This document shows, one piece after another, positions 55,160-63,354 of a stretch of DNA of 64,000 nt. The translations under genes were made by a program, and so were the position numbers. Origin of the DNA: an uncultured Rhodospirillaceae bacterium (GTDB taxonomy: Bacteria; Pseudomonadota; Alphaproteobacteria; Reyranellales; Reyranellaceae); NCBI GenBank assembly GCA_945952105.1, contig CAMFGZ010000016.1, forward strand, positions 62,001 through 126,000, in the 5' to 3' direction. The notes beneath the pieces were generated by a model. That model was not told where the DNA came from. It did no database searches and saw only the letters and a list, made by a program, of their open reading frames with translations. Numbering within the stretch: position 1 is the first letter of the stretch; the number at the start of each line of letters is the position of its first letter.

Positions 55160-56056
55160 TCACCCTTGGCGCGGCGATCCGGCCAGCCGGTCCAGGATGC
55201 CCGCCGCATCGAGCGAAAAGAGCCGGTGATAGAAGTCCGAAGACTGACCGACTTTCAATGAATATCCATTGGGAGCGACAGGCTCCACGGTGAGGCCAAG
55301 GCCCTGCTCGACCGCCAGCTGGCAGACGGAGGCATAGAGGCCCGTTGCTGGAAAATGATCCTCTACGACCAGGACGCGCCCGTGCCCTGCGAGCAAGGGG
55401 GAGAGCTTCGCGGCGTCGAGGGAATGGATCTTGTTCATCACCAGCACCCCCAACTCGGGGCGCTGCTGGCGAGCCTTCAGGCACTCCTGCACCAGGCTGC
55501 CGTACGAAACCAGCAGGGGCGCACCCGGCTGGCCTTCGAGGTAGTGGAAGTCGCCGTCGGCGCCGGGAATGGACGGCGTGCCCTTGGCGATGCGGATATA
55601 GGCCGAATTCTCGCGCGCGATGACCAGGTCCAGAGCCTTTTCCGCGAACTCCACCGAGGAAGTGGCATAGACGTCGATGCCGGGCAGGCCTTTCAGCATG
55701 CCCCATTCGTCGACGATGTGGTGCGTTGGTCCGAGCGGCGCATTGTCGAAGCCCGCGGACGTGCCGAGCAGGATGACCTTGTTCTCGTGCAGCACGACGT
55801 CGTCGCGGATCTGCTCCAGGCAGCGATGGATCAGGAAATTCGAGATCGTGTAGACGACCGGCAGGAAACCCAGGTTGCACAGGCCGCCGGCGACGCCGAT
55901 CAGGTTCTGCTCGGCAATGCCCACGTTGAGGAAGCGCTTCGGGAAGGCCTCCTCGATCGGCTCGACGAGGTTGATGCCCATGTCGCCGGTCAGGAAGAAC
56001 AGCCGCTCGTCCGTCTTCATGCGGGCAAGAAGCGCGTTGAGGATCTTGCCTCTCAC
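55160..56056 (-). CDS. Transketolase, C-terminal half (split enzyme)
   Basis: 298 residues of the transketolase Pyr-binding and C-terminal domains. FFLTGDMGINLVEPIEEAFPKRFLNVGIAEQNLIGVAGGL holds the conserved Glu that activates ThDP, and the C-terminal part includes LDAAKLSPLLAGHGRVLVVEDHFPATG. The upstream gene supplies the ThDP-binding N-half; the two overlap by four bases (ATGA type). The pair could supply sedoheptulose-7-phosphate or a modified ketose to the glycan pathway. Confidence 0.9.
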   Translation of the reverse strand: MRGKILNALLARMKTDERLFFLTGDMGINLVEPIEEAFPKRFLNVGIAEQNLIGVAGGLCNLGFLPVVYTISNFLIHRCLEQIRDDVVLHENKVILLGTSAGFDNAPLGPTHHIVDEWGMLKGLPGIDVYATSSVEFAEKALDLVIARENSAYIRIAKGTPSIPGADGDFHYLEGQPGAPLLVSYGSLVQECLKARQQRPELGVLVMNKIHSLDAAKLSPLLAGHGRVLVVEDHFPATGLYASVCQLAVEQGLGLTVEPVAPNGYSLKVGQSSDFYHRLFSLDAAGILDRLAGSPRQG

Positions 56057-56868
56057 GACACGTCTCCCTTCAGCGCCGCAACGGCTTGGTCGTAGGTTTC
56101 CTTGTTCAGGGAGCGGTAGTGCCAGATGGGCTGGTTCTCGGCGAAAGGCACGCCCTTGCCCTTGGTCGTGTTGGCGACGATGACGCTCGGTTTGTCGCCC
56201 GCCCGGATCGTGGCGATCGCGCTGGTCAGGGCCGCGAGGTCATGGCCGTCGATGTCGTGCACGGCGAATCCAAAGCCGCGAAAGCGGTCCGCGAGAGGCT
56301 CGAGGTTGATGACTTCCTTAGTCGCCTTGATGCTCGAAATGCGGTTGTTGTCGACGATCGGGATGAGCCGGTGGAGCTTCTGGTGATGGGCCAGCATCAA
56401 CGCCTCCCAGACCGCTCCTTCCTGGATTTCGCCGTCGCCCATCACGCAGAAGACGAGCGCATCGTCGAAGCCCTTCGAGCGCAGGCCGAGCGCCGCACCG
56501 ACCGCCACGGGCAGTCCATGGCCCAGCGCGCCGGTCGAATGCTCGACGCCAGGCACGGCGTGGCTCACATGGCCGGCCAGTTCGCTGCCGTTCTTGTGAT
56601 AGGTCGCGATGGTCGCGGCATCGAGCAAGTCGAAATGGTGCATGACAGAATAGGTGCAAGCGGCGCCGTGGCCCTTGCTCACGAACACGCGGTCGCGGCC
56701 GTTCTCGCCACGCCGGATTGCACCGACGTCGCAGGCGCCGTAGGCCGCAATCAGGATCTCGACCATCGACATCGACGTGCCGAGATGGCTGGCCTGTCCT
56801 TCGAACAGGATCTTCAGGATCGTGCGGCGAACGTCCGCCGGATCGGGAAGGTTGGGACGCGCCGTCAT
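56053..56868 (-). CDS. Transketolase, N-terminal half (split enzyme)
   Basis: 271 residues of the ThDP-binding transketolase domain. Signatures are LFEGQASHLGTSMSMVEIL, FVSKGHGAACTYSVM and GVEHSTGALGHGLPVAVGAALG. The cofactor motif runs from CVMGDGEIQEGAVWE to IVDNNRISS (GDG...NN). The ATG at 56868 gives the family start. It forms a translationally coupled pair with the C-half gene and starts four bases before the end of the preceding epimerase gene. Confidence 0.9.
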   Translation of the reverse strand: MTARPNLPDPADVRRTILKILFEGQASHLGTSMSMVEILIAAYGACDVGAIRRGENGRDRVFVSKGHGAACTYSVMHHFDLLDAATIATYHKNGSELAGHVSHAVPGVEHSTGALGHGLPVAVGAALGLRSKGFDDALVFCVMGDGEIQEGAVWEALMLAHHQKLHRLIPIVDNNRISSIKATKEVINLEPLADRFRGFGFAVHDIDGHDLAALTSAIATIRAGDKPSVIVANTTKGKGVPFAENQPIWHYRSLNKETYDQAVAALKGDVS

Positions 56869-56872
56869 CGAA

Positions 56873-57760
56873 CTACTTCTCTCCTTCCCGGAAATATTCG
56901 AGCAACTCCGCAACCCCGTCCTGAAGGGAAATCTGCGGCGCCCAGCGAAGCTCGCGCTTCACCCTGTCGTTCACCGGGTTCCTGATGCTGATCGCCGAAG
57001 CGTCGCGCTCGGCCACCTGGAGCTGCTTGCCGAGCCGGCTCCGCGCCGCCTCGATCACGTCGCCCAGGGTCACGAGTCTGTCGCCGGCCAGATTGAAGAT
57101 CTCGAAGCCCTTGCGTCCCAGCGCGGCGGTGATGCCCGAGGCGATGTCGCGCACGTGGATGAAGCGGCGCGCGGTGGCGAGGCTGCCGACCGTCACCGTG
57201 TCGCTCGTCCGCGCCGTGTTCACCAGCGCCTCGACCGCCGACCAGTTGGCCTTGCGCGGACCGTAGACGATCCCGAAACGAAGCACCGTGCCGCCCTCCA
57301 GGCCGCGCCGCACTGCCACGTTGAGCGCCATCTCGCCGGCGAGCTTGGTCGCGGCATATTCGTTCCGCACGGCTGCCGGATCAATCACCGTCTCTTCCGA
57401 TTGGACCGCGTCGTTGGCGACGTCGCCGTACACCCATTCCGACGAGGCGAAGACGACCTGGCGGGCGTTGCGCTTGCGCGCTGCCATGAGCAGGTTGGCC
57501 GTGCCGGTCACGTTGACGTCGAAGGCCAGCCGCGGATCGGCCGCGCAATCGGGTTCGCGGGAGATCGCCGCGAGGTGGATCATCGCATCCATCTCCGGCA
57601 GCCGGTCGGCCAGCGCCGGATCGCGGATGTCGGCAGCGATGCTGTTCGCACCAGAGGGAGCCAGCGAGTCGACGCCGAAGACCTCATGTCCCTGCGCCGC
57701 GAGCGTCGTCTCGAGAACCTTGCCGATGAAGCTCTGCGAGCCGGTGATGACGACTTTCAT
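56873..57760 (-). CDS. NAD-dependent epimerase/dehydratase (extended SDR)
   Basis: 295 residues. The cofactor loop is VVITGSQSFIGKVLE, IHLAAISREP is the conserved strand, and FASSEWVYG supplies the catalytic Ser region. The dyad is intact in RNEYAATKLAGEMAL (Tyr-x-x-x-Lys). ARRFIHVRDIASGI and IFNLAGDRLVTLGDV match nucleotide-sugar epimerases. The product cannot be named; a 4-keto-sugar or 4-epimerase role is typical. The start at 57760 is chosen over an ATG two codons earlier. In the long minus-strand operon. Confidence 0.85.
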   Translation of the reverse strand: MKVVITGSQSFIGKVLETTLAAQGHEVFGVDSLAPSGANSIAADIRDPALADRLPEMDAMIHLAAISREPDCAADPRLAFDVNVTGTANLLMAARKRNARQVVFASSEWVYGDVANDAVQSEETVIDPAAVRNEYAATKLAGEMALNVAVRRGLEGGTVLRFGIVYGPRKANWSAVEALVNTARTSDTVTVGSLATARRFIHVRDIASGITAALGRKGFEIFNLAGDRLVTLGDVIEAARSRLGKQLQVAERDASAISIRNPVNDRVKRELRWAPQISLQDGVAELLEYFREGEK

Positions 57761-57774
57761 TTTCAATCCACGCT

Positions 57775-58524
57775 TTACGCTTTCACCCGGCGCAGGAAGC
57801 CGCCGGGCGAGGACGTGATGTCCATCCGCTCGTAGTAGGGGTCGACGATGAACTCGGGATGCTTGGCCAGGAACTGGTCGATCGCCTGGAGCGGATGATC
57901 GTCGGCCCAGTCCGGCCGCGCCGCGGGGATATCCCCGACATACGCCTGCGCCCCGTCCATGGCCACGATGTAGCTGCCCGGCGTCACCATCGGTGCATAG
58001 GCTTCCAGCTCCGCCGCCACATGGGCCGCGGTGTGGTTGGAATCGAGCGTGACGAGCACCCGCTTGGCGTCACCCACCGAGGCACGAACCCTGTCCACGA
58101 TCGCCGGATCGATTGAGCTTCCCTCGATCAGCTCCATCCGGCGACGCAGCGGATGCGCGTCGATGATCTCGCGATTGTGCTTGCGGATGTCGACGTCGAT
58201 GCCGATCACCCGCCCCTCGCCGATCAGTTCGAGAATGGAGGCCGACAATACCAGCGAACCGCCATGGGCGATGCCGGTCTCGACGACCACGTCGGGCCGC
58301 ACGTTCCAGAGGAGCTCCTGCATCGCCACGATGTCTTCGGGGAGCTGGATGATCTGGACGCCCATCCAGCGCGGCTCGTAGACGCGGCGGTTGTGCGCGG
58401 AGACCTTGAGCCACAGCGCGGCGAGCAGCTCGCGGCCTTCCGGAGAATAGAGATCGCAGGCAATCTCTTCACCGTCCCGGCGCAGGACGATCTGCGAGTT
58501 CGGCGGCGCGTGTACGGACTTCAT
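57775..58524 (-). CDS. CmcI-family methyltransferase (cephalosporin hydroxylase-like annotation)
   Basis: 249 residues matching the CmcI family, commonly labelled cephalosporin hydroxylase. Family landmarks are WMGVQIIQLPEDIVAMQELLW, VVVETGIAHGGSLVLSASIL (SAM site), VLVTLDSNHTAAHVAAELEAYAPMVTPGSYIVAMDG and PGGFLRRVKA. Members studied in glycan loci methylate rhamnose or other sugar hydroxyls. Its ATG overlaps the next upstream gene's stop by four bases. Confidence 0.88.
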   Translation of the reverse strand: MKSVHAPPNSQIVLRRDGEEIACDLYSPEGRELLAALWLKVSAHNRRVYEPRWMGVQIIQLPEDIVAMQELLWNVRPDVVVETGIAHGGSLVLSASILELIGEGRVIGIDVDIRKHNREIIDAHPLRRRMELIEGSSIDPAIVDRVRASVGDAKRVLVTLDSNHTAAHVAAELEAYAPMVTPGSYIVAMDGAQAYVGDIPAARPDWADDHPLQAIDQFLAKHPEFIVDPYYERMDITSSPGGFLRRVKA

Positions 58525-59744
58525 TGCAGGATCTTCACTTCGGGGACCGGCAAGATGAACTTTCCTCCGCGACTTCTATACTCGGCCTGTTGCCGGACGA
58601 TTTCGTCGACGAAATTCCAGGCCAGCACGAGCAGGTAGTCCGGCTGGTCCTCGAGGATTCGTTCTGCCGGCACGACCGGTATGTGGCTGTCGGGCGTATA
58701 GCGGCCCTGCTTGAGCGGGCTGCGGTCGGCAATCCATTCGAGGTCGCCGGAGTTCACGCCGGCGAAAGTGAGAAGCGTGCTACCCTTGGCAGGGGCGCCG
58801 TATCCGGCAACCTTCTTCCCCTTGCCCTTCAACTCGTCGAGCGTGCTGCGAAGCTGCTGCCGGACCTGATGGGCCTGCTCGGCCAGCTTATCGAGCGGTG
58901 CGCGCTCCGGCACGCCATACTCGCGCTCCTGCGCGAGTTGCGCCGTGACGGCGGCCGATACCGGACGCGCGCCCTTGCGCTGGATGAAGGCCCGCAACTG
59001 CCCGTGATGGATCGGCAGACGCCTGCAGTCGACGACCTCGAAGCCGCGCGGATTGAACAGCTTCTGCATCGCGTCGAGCGACCAGTAGGAAACATGCTCG
59101 TGGTAGATCGTGTCGAAGGCGGCCTGGTCGAGGAGATCCAGCAGGTAGTGCGCCTCGACGACGAACACGCCGTCGCTGTCGAGCATCACGTCCAGACCGG
59201 CGACGAAGTCGTCGAGCGCCGGAATATGCGGGAACACGTTTGTCGCAGTAATCGCCTTCGCAGGCCCGAAGCGTTCGCGCAGCTTGCGCGCCGATTCGAG
59301 GCCGAAGAAGTCGTTCACGACCTCGATGCCCTTCTTCTTCGCGACGGGTGCCAGATTGACCGCAGGATCGATGCCGAGCACCTTCATCTTCTGGGAACGG
59401 AAGCCTTCCAGAAGGGTGCAGTCGTTGCAGCCGATGTCCAGGACCAGCGCGTTCGGCGCGAGCTTCGCCCAGTCGACGACGGCGGCCGCGAGCCCGTGGA
59501 GATGATTGACCAGCGTCTCGGACAGCGAGGACATATAGAGATAGTCCTCGAACATCGCCGCCGGCGGCACCCGGTCCGGGAGCTGGACGTGCCCGCATGA
59601 CGTGCAGTGCGCCAGGCGCAACGGGTAGGCCGGCTCCCCGGCTTCAAGTTCCGCCTTGGTCAGAAACTTGTTGGCCAACGCCATTTTCCCGAGGTCGAGA
59701 ACGACCTCGACGTCGTTTGACTGACAGAGGATGCAGCGCGCCAA
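58521..59744 (-). CDS. Zinc-containing sugar C-methyltransferase (TylCIII/NovU-type)
   Basis: 407 residues with the three-domain layout of NDP-sugar C-methyltransferases. A zinc ribbon at the N-terminus uses Cys4, Cys7, Cys47 and Cys50 (MARCILCQSND and LAHCTSCGHVQL). The SAM domain is ALVLDIGCNDCTLLEGFRSQKMKVLGIDP, and AHYLLDLLDQAAFDTIYHEHVSYWSL contains the catalytic His region. The C-terminal domain (KVAGYGAPAKGSTLL) completes the family. Homologues add a methyl group to C3 of a keto-sugar, giving branched sugars. Confidence 0.9.
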   Translation of the reverse strand: MARCILCQSNDVEVVLDLGKMALANKFLTKAELEAGEPAYPLRLAHCTSCGHVQLPDRVPPAAMFEDYLYMSSLSETLVNHLHGLAAAVVDWAKLAPNALVLDIGCNDCTLLEGFRSQKMKVLGIDPAVNLAPVAKKKGIEVVNDFFGLESARKLRERFGPAKAITATNVFPHIPALDDFVAGLDVMLDSDGVFVVEAHYLLDLLDQAAFDTIYHEHVSYWSLDAMQKLFNPRGFEVVDCRRLPIHHGQLRAFIQRKGARPVSAAVTAQLAQEREYGVPERAPLDKLAEQAHQVRQQLRSTLDELKGKGKKVAGYGAPAKGSTLLTFAGVNSGDLEWIADRSPLKQGRYTPDSHIPVVPAERILEDQPDYLLVLAWNFVDEIVRQQAEYRSRGGKFILPVPEVKILQ

Positions 59745-59751
59745 GTTTCAC

Positions 59752-60705
59752 CTACGATCGCATACTGCTGGTATGCTGGGGCGCGTTAGTAAACCAATCG
59801 ATTGTGCGCCGCAATGCCTCGGAAAATGGCACTTCTGGCCGCCAATCCAGCATTTCCCGGGCCTTGGAAACGTCGGCGCTGCAGCGCCAGATCTCGTCGG
59901 GGCGCGGCTCGGACGGCTCGACCGAAAGATCCCCCGGCCGGCCCATCAGGGCGAGGATTTCACCCGCGACCTCGCCGACCGACCGTCCCCGCCCCGACCC
60001 GATGTTTATGGTCGCGCCGCTCGGAATGTCCCGGGTCATGGCGTTGTGAAAGGCTCGCACCACGTCGCCGATGTAGACGAAGTCCCGCTCGGGCCGGGGA
60101 TTGCGGATATTCACGGTCTCGCCGGCCAGGCCGGACAGGATCACATGCGGGATCAGCCGATGCCGGCCCTCCCACGGTCCGAACGGCGTGAACAACCGCA
60201 GTTCCACCGTCTGCCACCCGTAGAGACGGCCCGCCCCGTGGACGAGTTGCGCGGCAGCCGACTTTGTCATGCCCAGCCAGTTGGCCGGGCACTCCGGCAA
60301 GTCCTCCTTCAAACCATCGCCATCGCCGTACTGCGCGGCACTGCCGGCCTGGATGAACCGGAGCCCCTTCTGCCCTTCCAGCGCCTGGAGAAGGTTGGCC
60401 GTGCCGCGCACATTGACGTCGACATGATCGCTCGCCGCCGGCGGCGGATTGAAGGCCGTGGCCGCGAGATGGACGACGATTTCCGGCTGCGCGGCGTCGA
60501 CCGCGCGCCGGATCGCCTCGGGATCGCGCAGGTCGGCCTGGAAGCACGTGAGGCTTCCGGCCACTTCCGAGAGATTGGGTGGACACGCAGGCGTGCGCGC
60601 CGTGACGAAGACCCTGGCTCTCTCGCCGAGGACATGGCGCACGAGATTGGCGCCGATCATGCCGCCGCCGCCGGTGAACAGAATTCTCCGGCCTGCCAGA
60701 TCCAT
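59752..60705 (-). CDS. NAD-dependent epimerase/dehydratase lacking the catalytic Tyr
   Basis: 317 residues of the extended SDR family. The cofactor loop is RILFTGGGGMIGANLVRHVLG, VVHLAATAFNP is the conserved strand, and FIQAGSAAQYGDGDG is the Ser region. The Tyr-x-x-x-Lys dyad reads Leu144-G-M-T-Lys148 (ANWLGMTKSAAA), so Lys is kept but Tyr is replaced by Leu, confirmed from the codons. RDFVYIGDVVRAF and GATINIGSGRGRSV are otherwise normal. It may use another proton donor or have a different role. It ends seven bases after the zinc methyltransferase start. Confidence 0.83.
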   Translation of the reverse strand: MDLAGRRILFTGGGGMIGANLVRHVLGERARVFVTARTPACPPNLSEVAGSLTCFQADLRDPEAIRRAVDAAQPEIVVHLAATAFNPPPAASDHVDVNVRGTANLLQALEGQKGLRFIQAGSAAQYGDGDGLKEDLPECPANWLGMTKSAAAQLVHGAGRLYGWQTVELRLFTPFGPWEGRHRLIPHVILSGLAGETVNIRNPRPERDFVYIGDVVRAFHNAMTRDIPSGATINIGSGRGRSVGEVAGEILALMGRPGDLSVEPSEPRPDEIWRCSADVSKAREMLDWRPEVPFSEALRRTIDWFTNAPQHTSSMRS

Positions 60706-60707
60706 CG

Positions 60708-61679
60708 TCAGGAGACCGCGTAGAGGACGCGGGCGCCGCGGGGTTCGTAGGCCATGGGAACTTCGGTCAGATCGCCCAGCGCGGCCCGGACGGCCGCGTG
60801 CTTCTCGGGCGGCGCCAGCAGCAGCAGGAACCCTCCGCCTCCGGCACCCAGCAGCTTGCCGCCATGCGCGCCGGCCGCCAGCGCCGCTTCATACCAGCGA
60901 TCGATGCGCTCCTCGGAGATGCTGCTCGCAAGCTCGCGCTTGCGACGCCAGTTGCTGTCGAGCAGCGCGCCGATCTCGGCGACCGTGCAATTCGCCCGCA
61001 ACCTGTCGCGCAGCACCATCGCATCGTCGCGCATCGCCGCCACTATATGACGCGTGTCGGCCAGCTTGGCGCGTTGCTCGGTCAGGATCGTCGCCGCCGC
61101 GCGCTGGATGCCGGTCCAGAACACCAGGCTGTCGCGGAACAGGACCCGCAGACGATCCTCGCCGATCGAGATCGGATCGATGGAGACGGCGCCGCCGGGA
61201 TGGAACTGGATGAGATTGAGGCCGCCGAAGGCCGCGGCATACTGGTCCTGCTTGCCGATCGGATGCCCCAGACGCTCGATTTCGACCGTGCAGGCTTCCT
61301 CCGCGAGCTGGGCGGCGGAAACGTCCTCGCCCCTCAGCGTATGCAGGGCATAGAGCAATCCCACCGCAAACGCCGATGACGAGGCCAGGCCCGAATTGGC
61401 CGGCAGGTCGGAGGCGATGTTGACTTGCAAGGGGGCAGGCACCGACACCAGCTTCAGGCACTCGCGCACGATGTCGTTGCGGATGTCGTTCAGCGAATCA
61501 GTATGCTCAGTGACGGAGTAATTGATCCGATACGCCTCGTTGAACAGCGGCGAGTGCGCCTTCACCGTCACATAGATGTACTTGTCGCACGCCGTGCTGA
61601 CGACGGCGCCACGGTCCTGCTCATAGAAGTCTGCAATGTCCGAACCGCCGCCGATATAGCTGATGCGAAGCGGTGTCAT
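60708..61679 (-). CDS. hddA: GHMP kinase, heptose-7-phosphate kinase (HddA)-like
   Basis: 323 residues of the GHMP kinase superfamily. The N-terminal substrate segment is PLRISYIGGGSDIADFYEQDRGAVVSTACDKY, the ATP loop PANSGLASSSAFAVGLLYAL, and motif 3 AGAHGGKLLGAGGGGFLLLL. This combination matches D-glycero-alpha-D-manno-heptose 7-phosphate kinases, which prepare heptose for GDP activation. The ATG at 61679 starts the family core. It is two bases from the epimerase gene and lies near an RmlC-like gene, and a GmhA-like gene starts at 63355. Confidence 0.87.
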   Translation of the reverse strand: MTPLRISYIGGGSDIADFYEQDRGAVVSTACDKYIYVTVKAHSPLFNEAYRINYSVTEHTDSLNDIRNDIVRECLKLVSVPAPLQVNIASDLPANSGLASSSAFAVGLLYALHTLRGEDVSAAQLAEEACTVEIERLGHPIGKQDQYAAAFGGLNLIQFHPGGAVSIDPISIGEDRLRVLFRDSLVFWTGIQRAAATILTEQRAKLADTRHIVAAMRDDAMVLRDRLRANCTVAEIGALLDSNWRRKRELASSISEERIDRWYEAALAAGAHGGKLLGAGGGGFLLLLAPPEKHAAVRAALGDLTEVPMAYEPRGARVLYAVS

Positions 61680-61710
61680 CGTCGTGACGAGCCGCGGCGG
61701 CCGCCACGAT

Positions 61711-62166
61711 CTAGCCATGCTTGAGGGCCCAGTCGTACGGGATCTCCGAGGTGAAGGGCGGCAGGCGCAGCATCTCGTCAGGCCGGTGCGGCTCGCTGGC
61801 GCAATTGGCCATCACCACCATCTTGTCGCCGTAGGCCTTGTAGCCGTTGGCGATGCCGGGCGGGATCTGGACGAGGACATAGTTGTCCTCGCCGAAGAAC
61901 ACTTCCTGGAGCGCACCCTTGGTAGGCGAGTCCGGCCGCAGGTCGTACATCACCAGCTTCGCACGACCGACCATCACCGCGTTGTTCACGGTCATCGTCT
62001 GGTGGATGTGCCAAGCCTTCACCACGCCAGGCCAGGCGCAGGAGAAGTAGATCTCGCCGAACGACTTGAAGTGCGGGTCGGTCGCCTTGAGCATGTGCAT
62101 GATCTTGCCGCGCTCGTCGACGATCTGGCGCAGCGGGACGACCTTCACACCATCGATCTCAGCCAT
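61711..62166 (-). CDS. RmlC-like sugar 3,5-epimerase
   Basis: 151 residues of the dTDP-4-dehydrorhamnose 3,5-epimerase cupin family. EIYFSCAWPGVVKAWHIHQTMTVNNAVMVGRAKLVMYDLR includes the catalytic His region (WHxH), and IPPGIANGYKAYGDKMVVMANCASEPHRPDEMLRLPPF is the family C-terminal segment. It likely epimerises a 4-keto-sugar made by a dehydratase in the locus. It overlaps the neighbouring epimerase gene by eight bases. Confidence 0.87.
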   Translation of the reverse strand: MAEIDGVKVVPLRQIVDERGKIMHMLKATDPHFKSFGEIYFSCAWPGVVKAWHIHQTMTVNNAVMVGRAKLVMYDLRPDSPTKGALQEVFFGEDNYVLVQIPPGIANGYKAYGDKMVVMANCASEPHRPDEMLRLPPFTSEIPYDWALKHG

Positions 62167-63199
62167 TGACGCCTCGCCACTTCAGATCCTCGTCCAGTCG
62201 ACCGTCGTCGATCAGGTGCCTCAGCCAGCTGAGGCGGATGAACTTGCCGCTTGCCACCGCGACCTTGTCCAGGCCGACCTTCGTGAAGGCCTCGGCGAGC
62301 TGGACGGCGCCGGATTCCGGCGTCCACTCGAACTTGAACTCGGGGAAGGTACTGGCGAACTTCGCGAAGCTCGCGCGGTAGGTGCGCTGGTCCGCGCCGG
62401 GCCGCGCCTCGATCGTCAGCTTGGCGCCGGGCACTGCCTTCACCGCCGCCTCGCCGATCGCGCGGATCTTGTAGTTGAGGTGGTCGGCACCGTTGTTGAA
62501 CGCCTGATTGTGGATCGTTTCGAAGGGCGCGGAGAGATAAAGCCCGAAGGTGCGCGCGAGATCGTCGACATGGACGACCGGCCGCCACGGCTCGCCGTCG
62601 CTGTGCATCGTGACATGGCCGGTGGTCAGGGCCTCGGCGACGAACGCGTTCAGCACGGTATCGAGGCGCTGGCGCGGCGAGAGGCCGTAGACGGTGCCGT
62701 TGCGGACGTAGACCGGCGAGAAATTGTCGTCGGCCAGTTCCCGCAGCGCATCCTCGGTCTGGACCTTGGAGCGCGCATAGTCGGTCTGAGGATTGAGCGG
62801 CGCCTTCTCGTCGACGAACTGGGCCTCGGAGAGGCCGTACATGATGCAGGACGAGGAAAAGATGAAGCGCCGGACGCCGGCCTGCTTGGCCGCCTTGGCG
62901 AGTCGCACCGAGGCGTGGAAGTTGATGTCCTCGGTCCAGCCCTTGTTCAGGTTTCCGACCGGATCGTTGCTCAGCGCGCCCAGATGCACTATCGCATCGA
63001 ACCCTTTCAGGTCGGACGCCTCTACCTCGCGAAGGTCCTTGGCGATGGTCGGGACCTTGGCGGGTTCGGCACCGAGCAGGCACTTGGAAAAATATCCTGT
63101 GTCCAAGCCGACGACGTCATAGCCTGAGCGAACAAGAGAGGGCGTGAGTACAGCCCCGATGTAGCCATCGTGACCCGTAACCAGGACTTTGCCGCGCAT
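62159..63199 (-). CDS. NAD-dependent nucleotide-sugar epimerase/dehydratase
   Basis: 346 residues. The cofactor loop is KVLVTGHDGYIGAVLTPSLV, the conserved strand IVHLGALSNDPVGNLN, and the catalytic Ser region FIFSSSCIMYG. The dyad is intact in QTDYARSKVQTEDAL. The unusual GLDTGYFSKCLLGAEPAKV after the first beta-alpha unit fits the subfamily often found beside RmlC-like and HddA genes. It is the first gene of the long minus-strand operon; the promoter should lie in the 155-base gap before the divergent GmhA-like gene. Confidence 0.87.
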   Translation of the reverse strand: MRGKVLVTGHDGYIGAVLTPSLVRSGYDVVGLDTGYFSKCLLGAEPAKVPTIAKDLREVEASDLKGFDAIVHLGALSNDPVGNLNKGWTEDINFHASVRLAKAAKQAGVRRFIFSSSCIMYGLSEAQFVDEKAPLNPQTDYARSKVQTEDALRELADDNFSPVYVRNGTVYGLSPRQRLDTVLNAFVAEALTTGHVTMHSDGEPWRPVVHVDDLARTFGLYLSAPFETIHNQAFNNGADHLNYKIRAIGEAAVKAVPGAKLTIEARPGADQRTYRASFAKFASTFPEFKFEWTPESGAVQLAEAFTKVGLDKVAVASGKFIRLSWLRHLIDDGRLDEDLKWRGVNG

Positions 63200-63354
63200 A
63201 AAGAACGAACCTCCCCTGCCGCCAGCGTGCCGTACTCCCGATGGAGCCGGATGCTTGCAATCGACAGCTTGCAAAACCAAGCTGGCCTGCCTCAATCGAG
63301 GCTGACAACTGGACCATGCGCCGGGGTTACGTCAACCCTCGGCAGGAATTGCCG

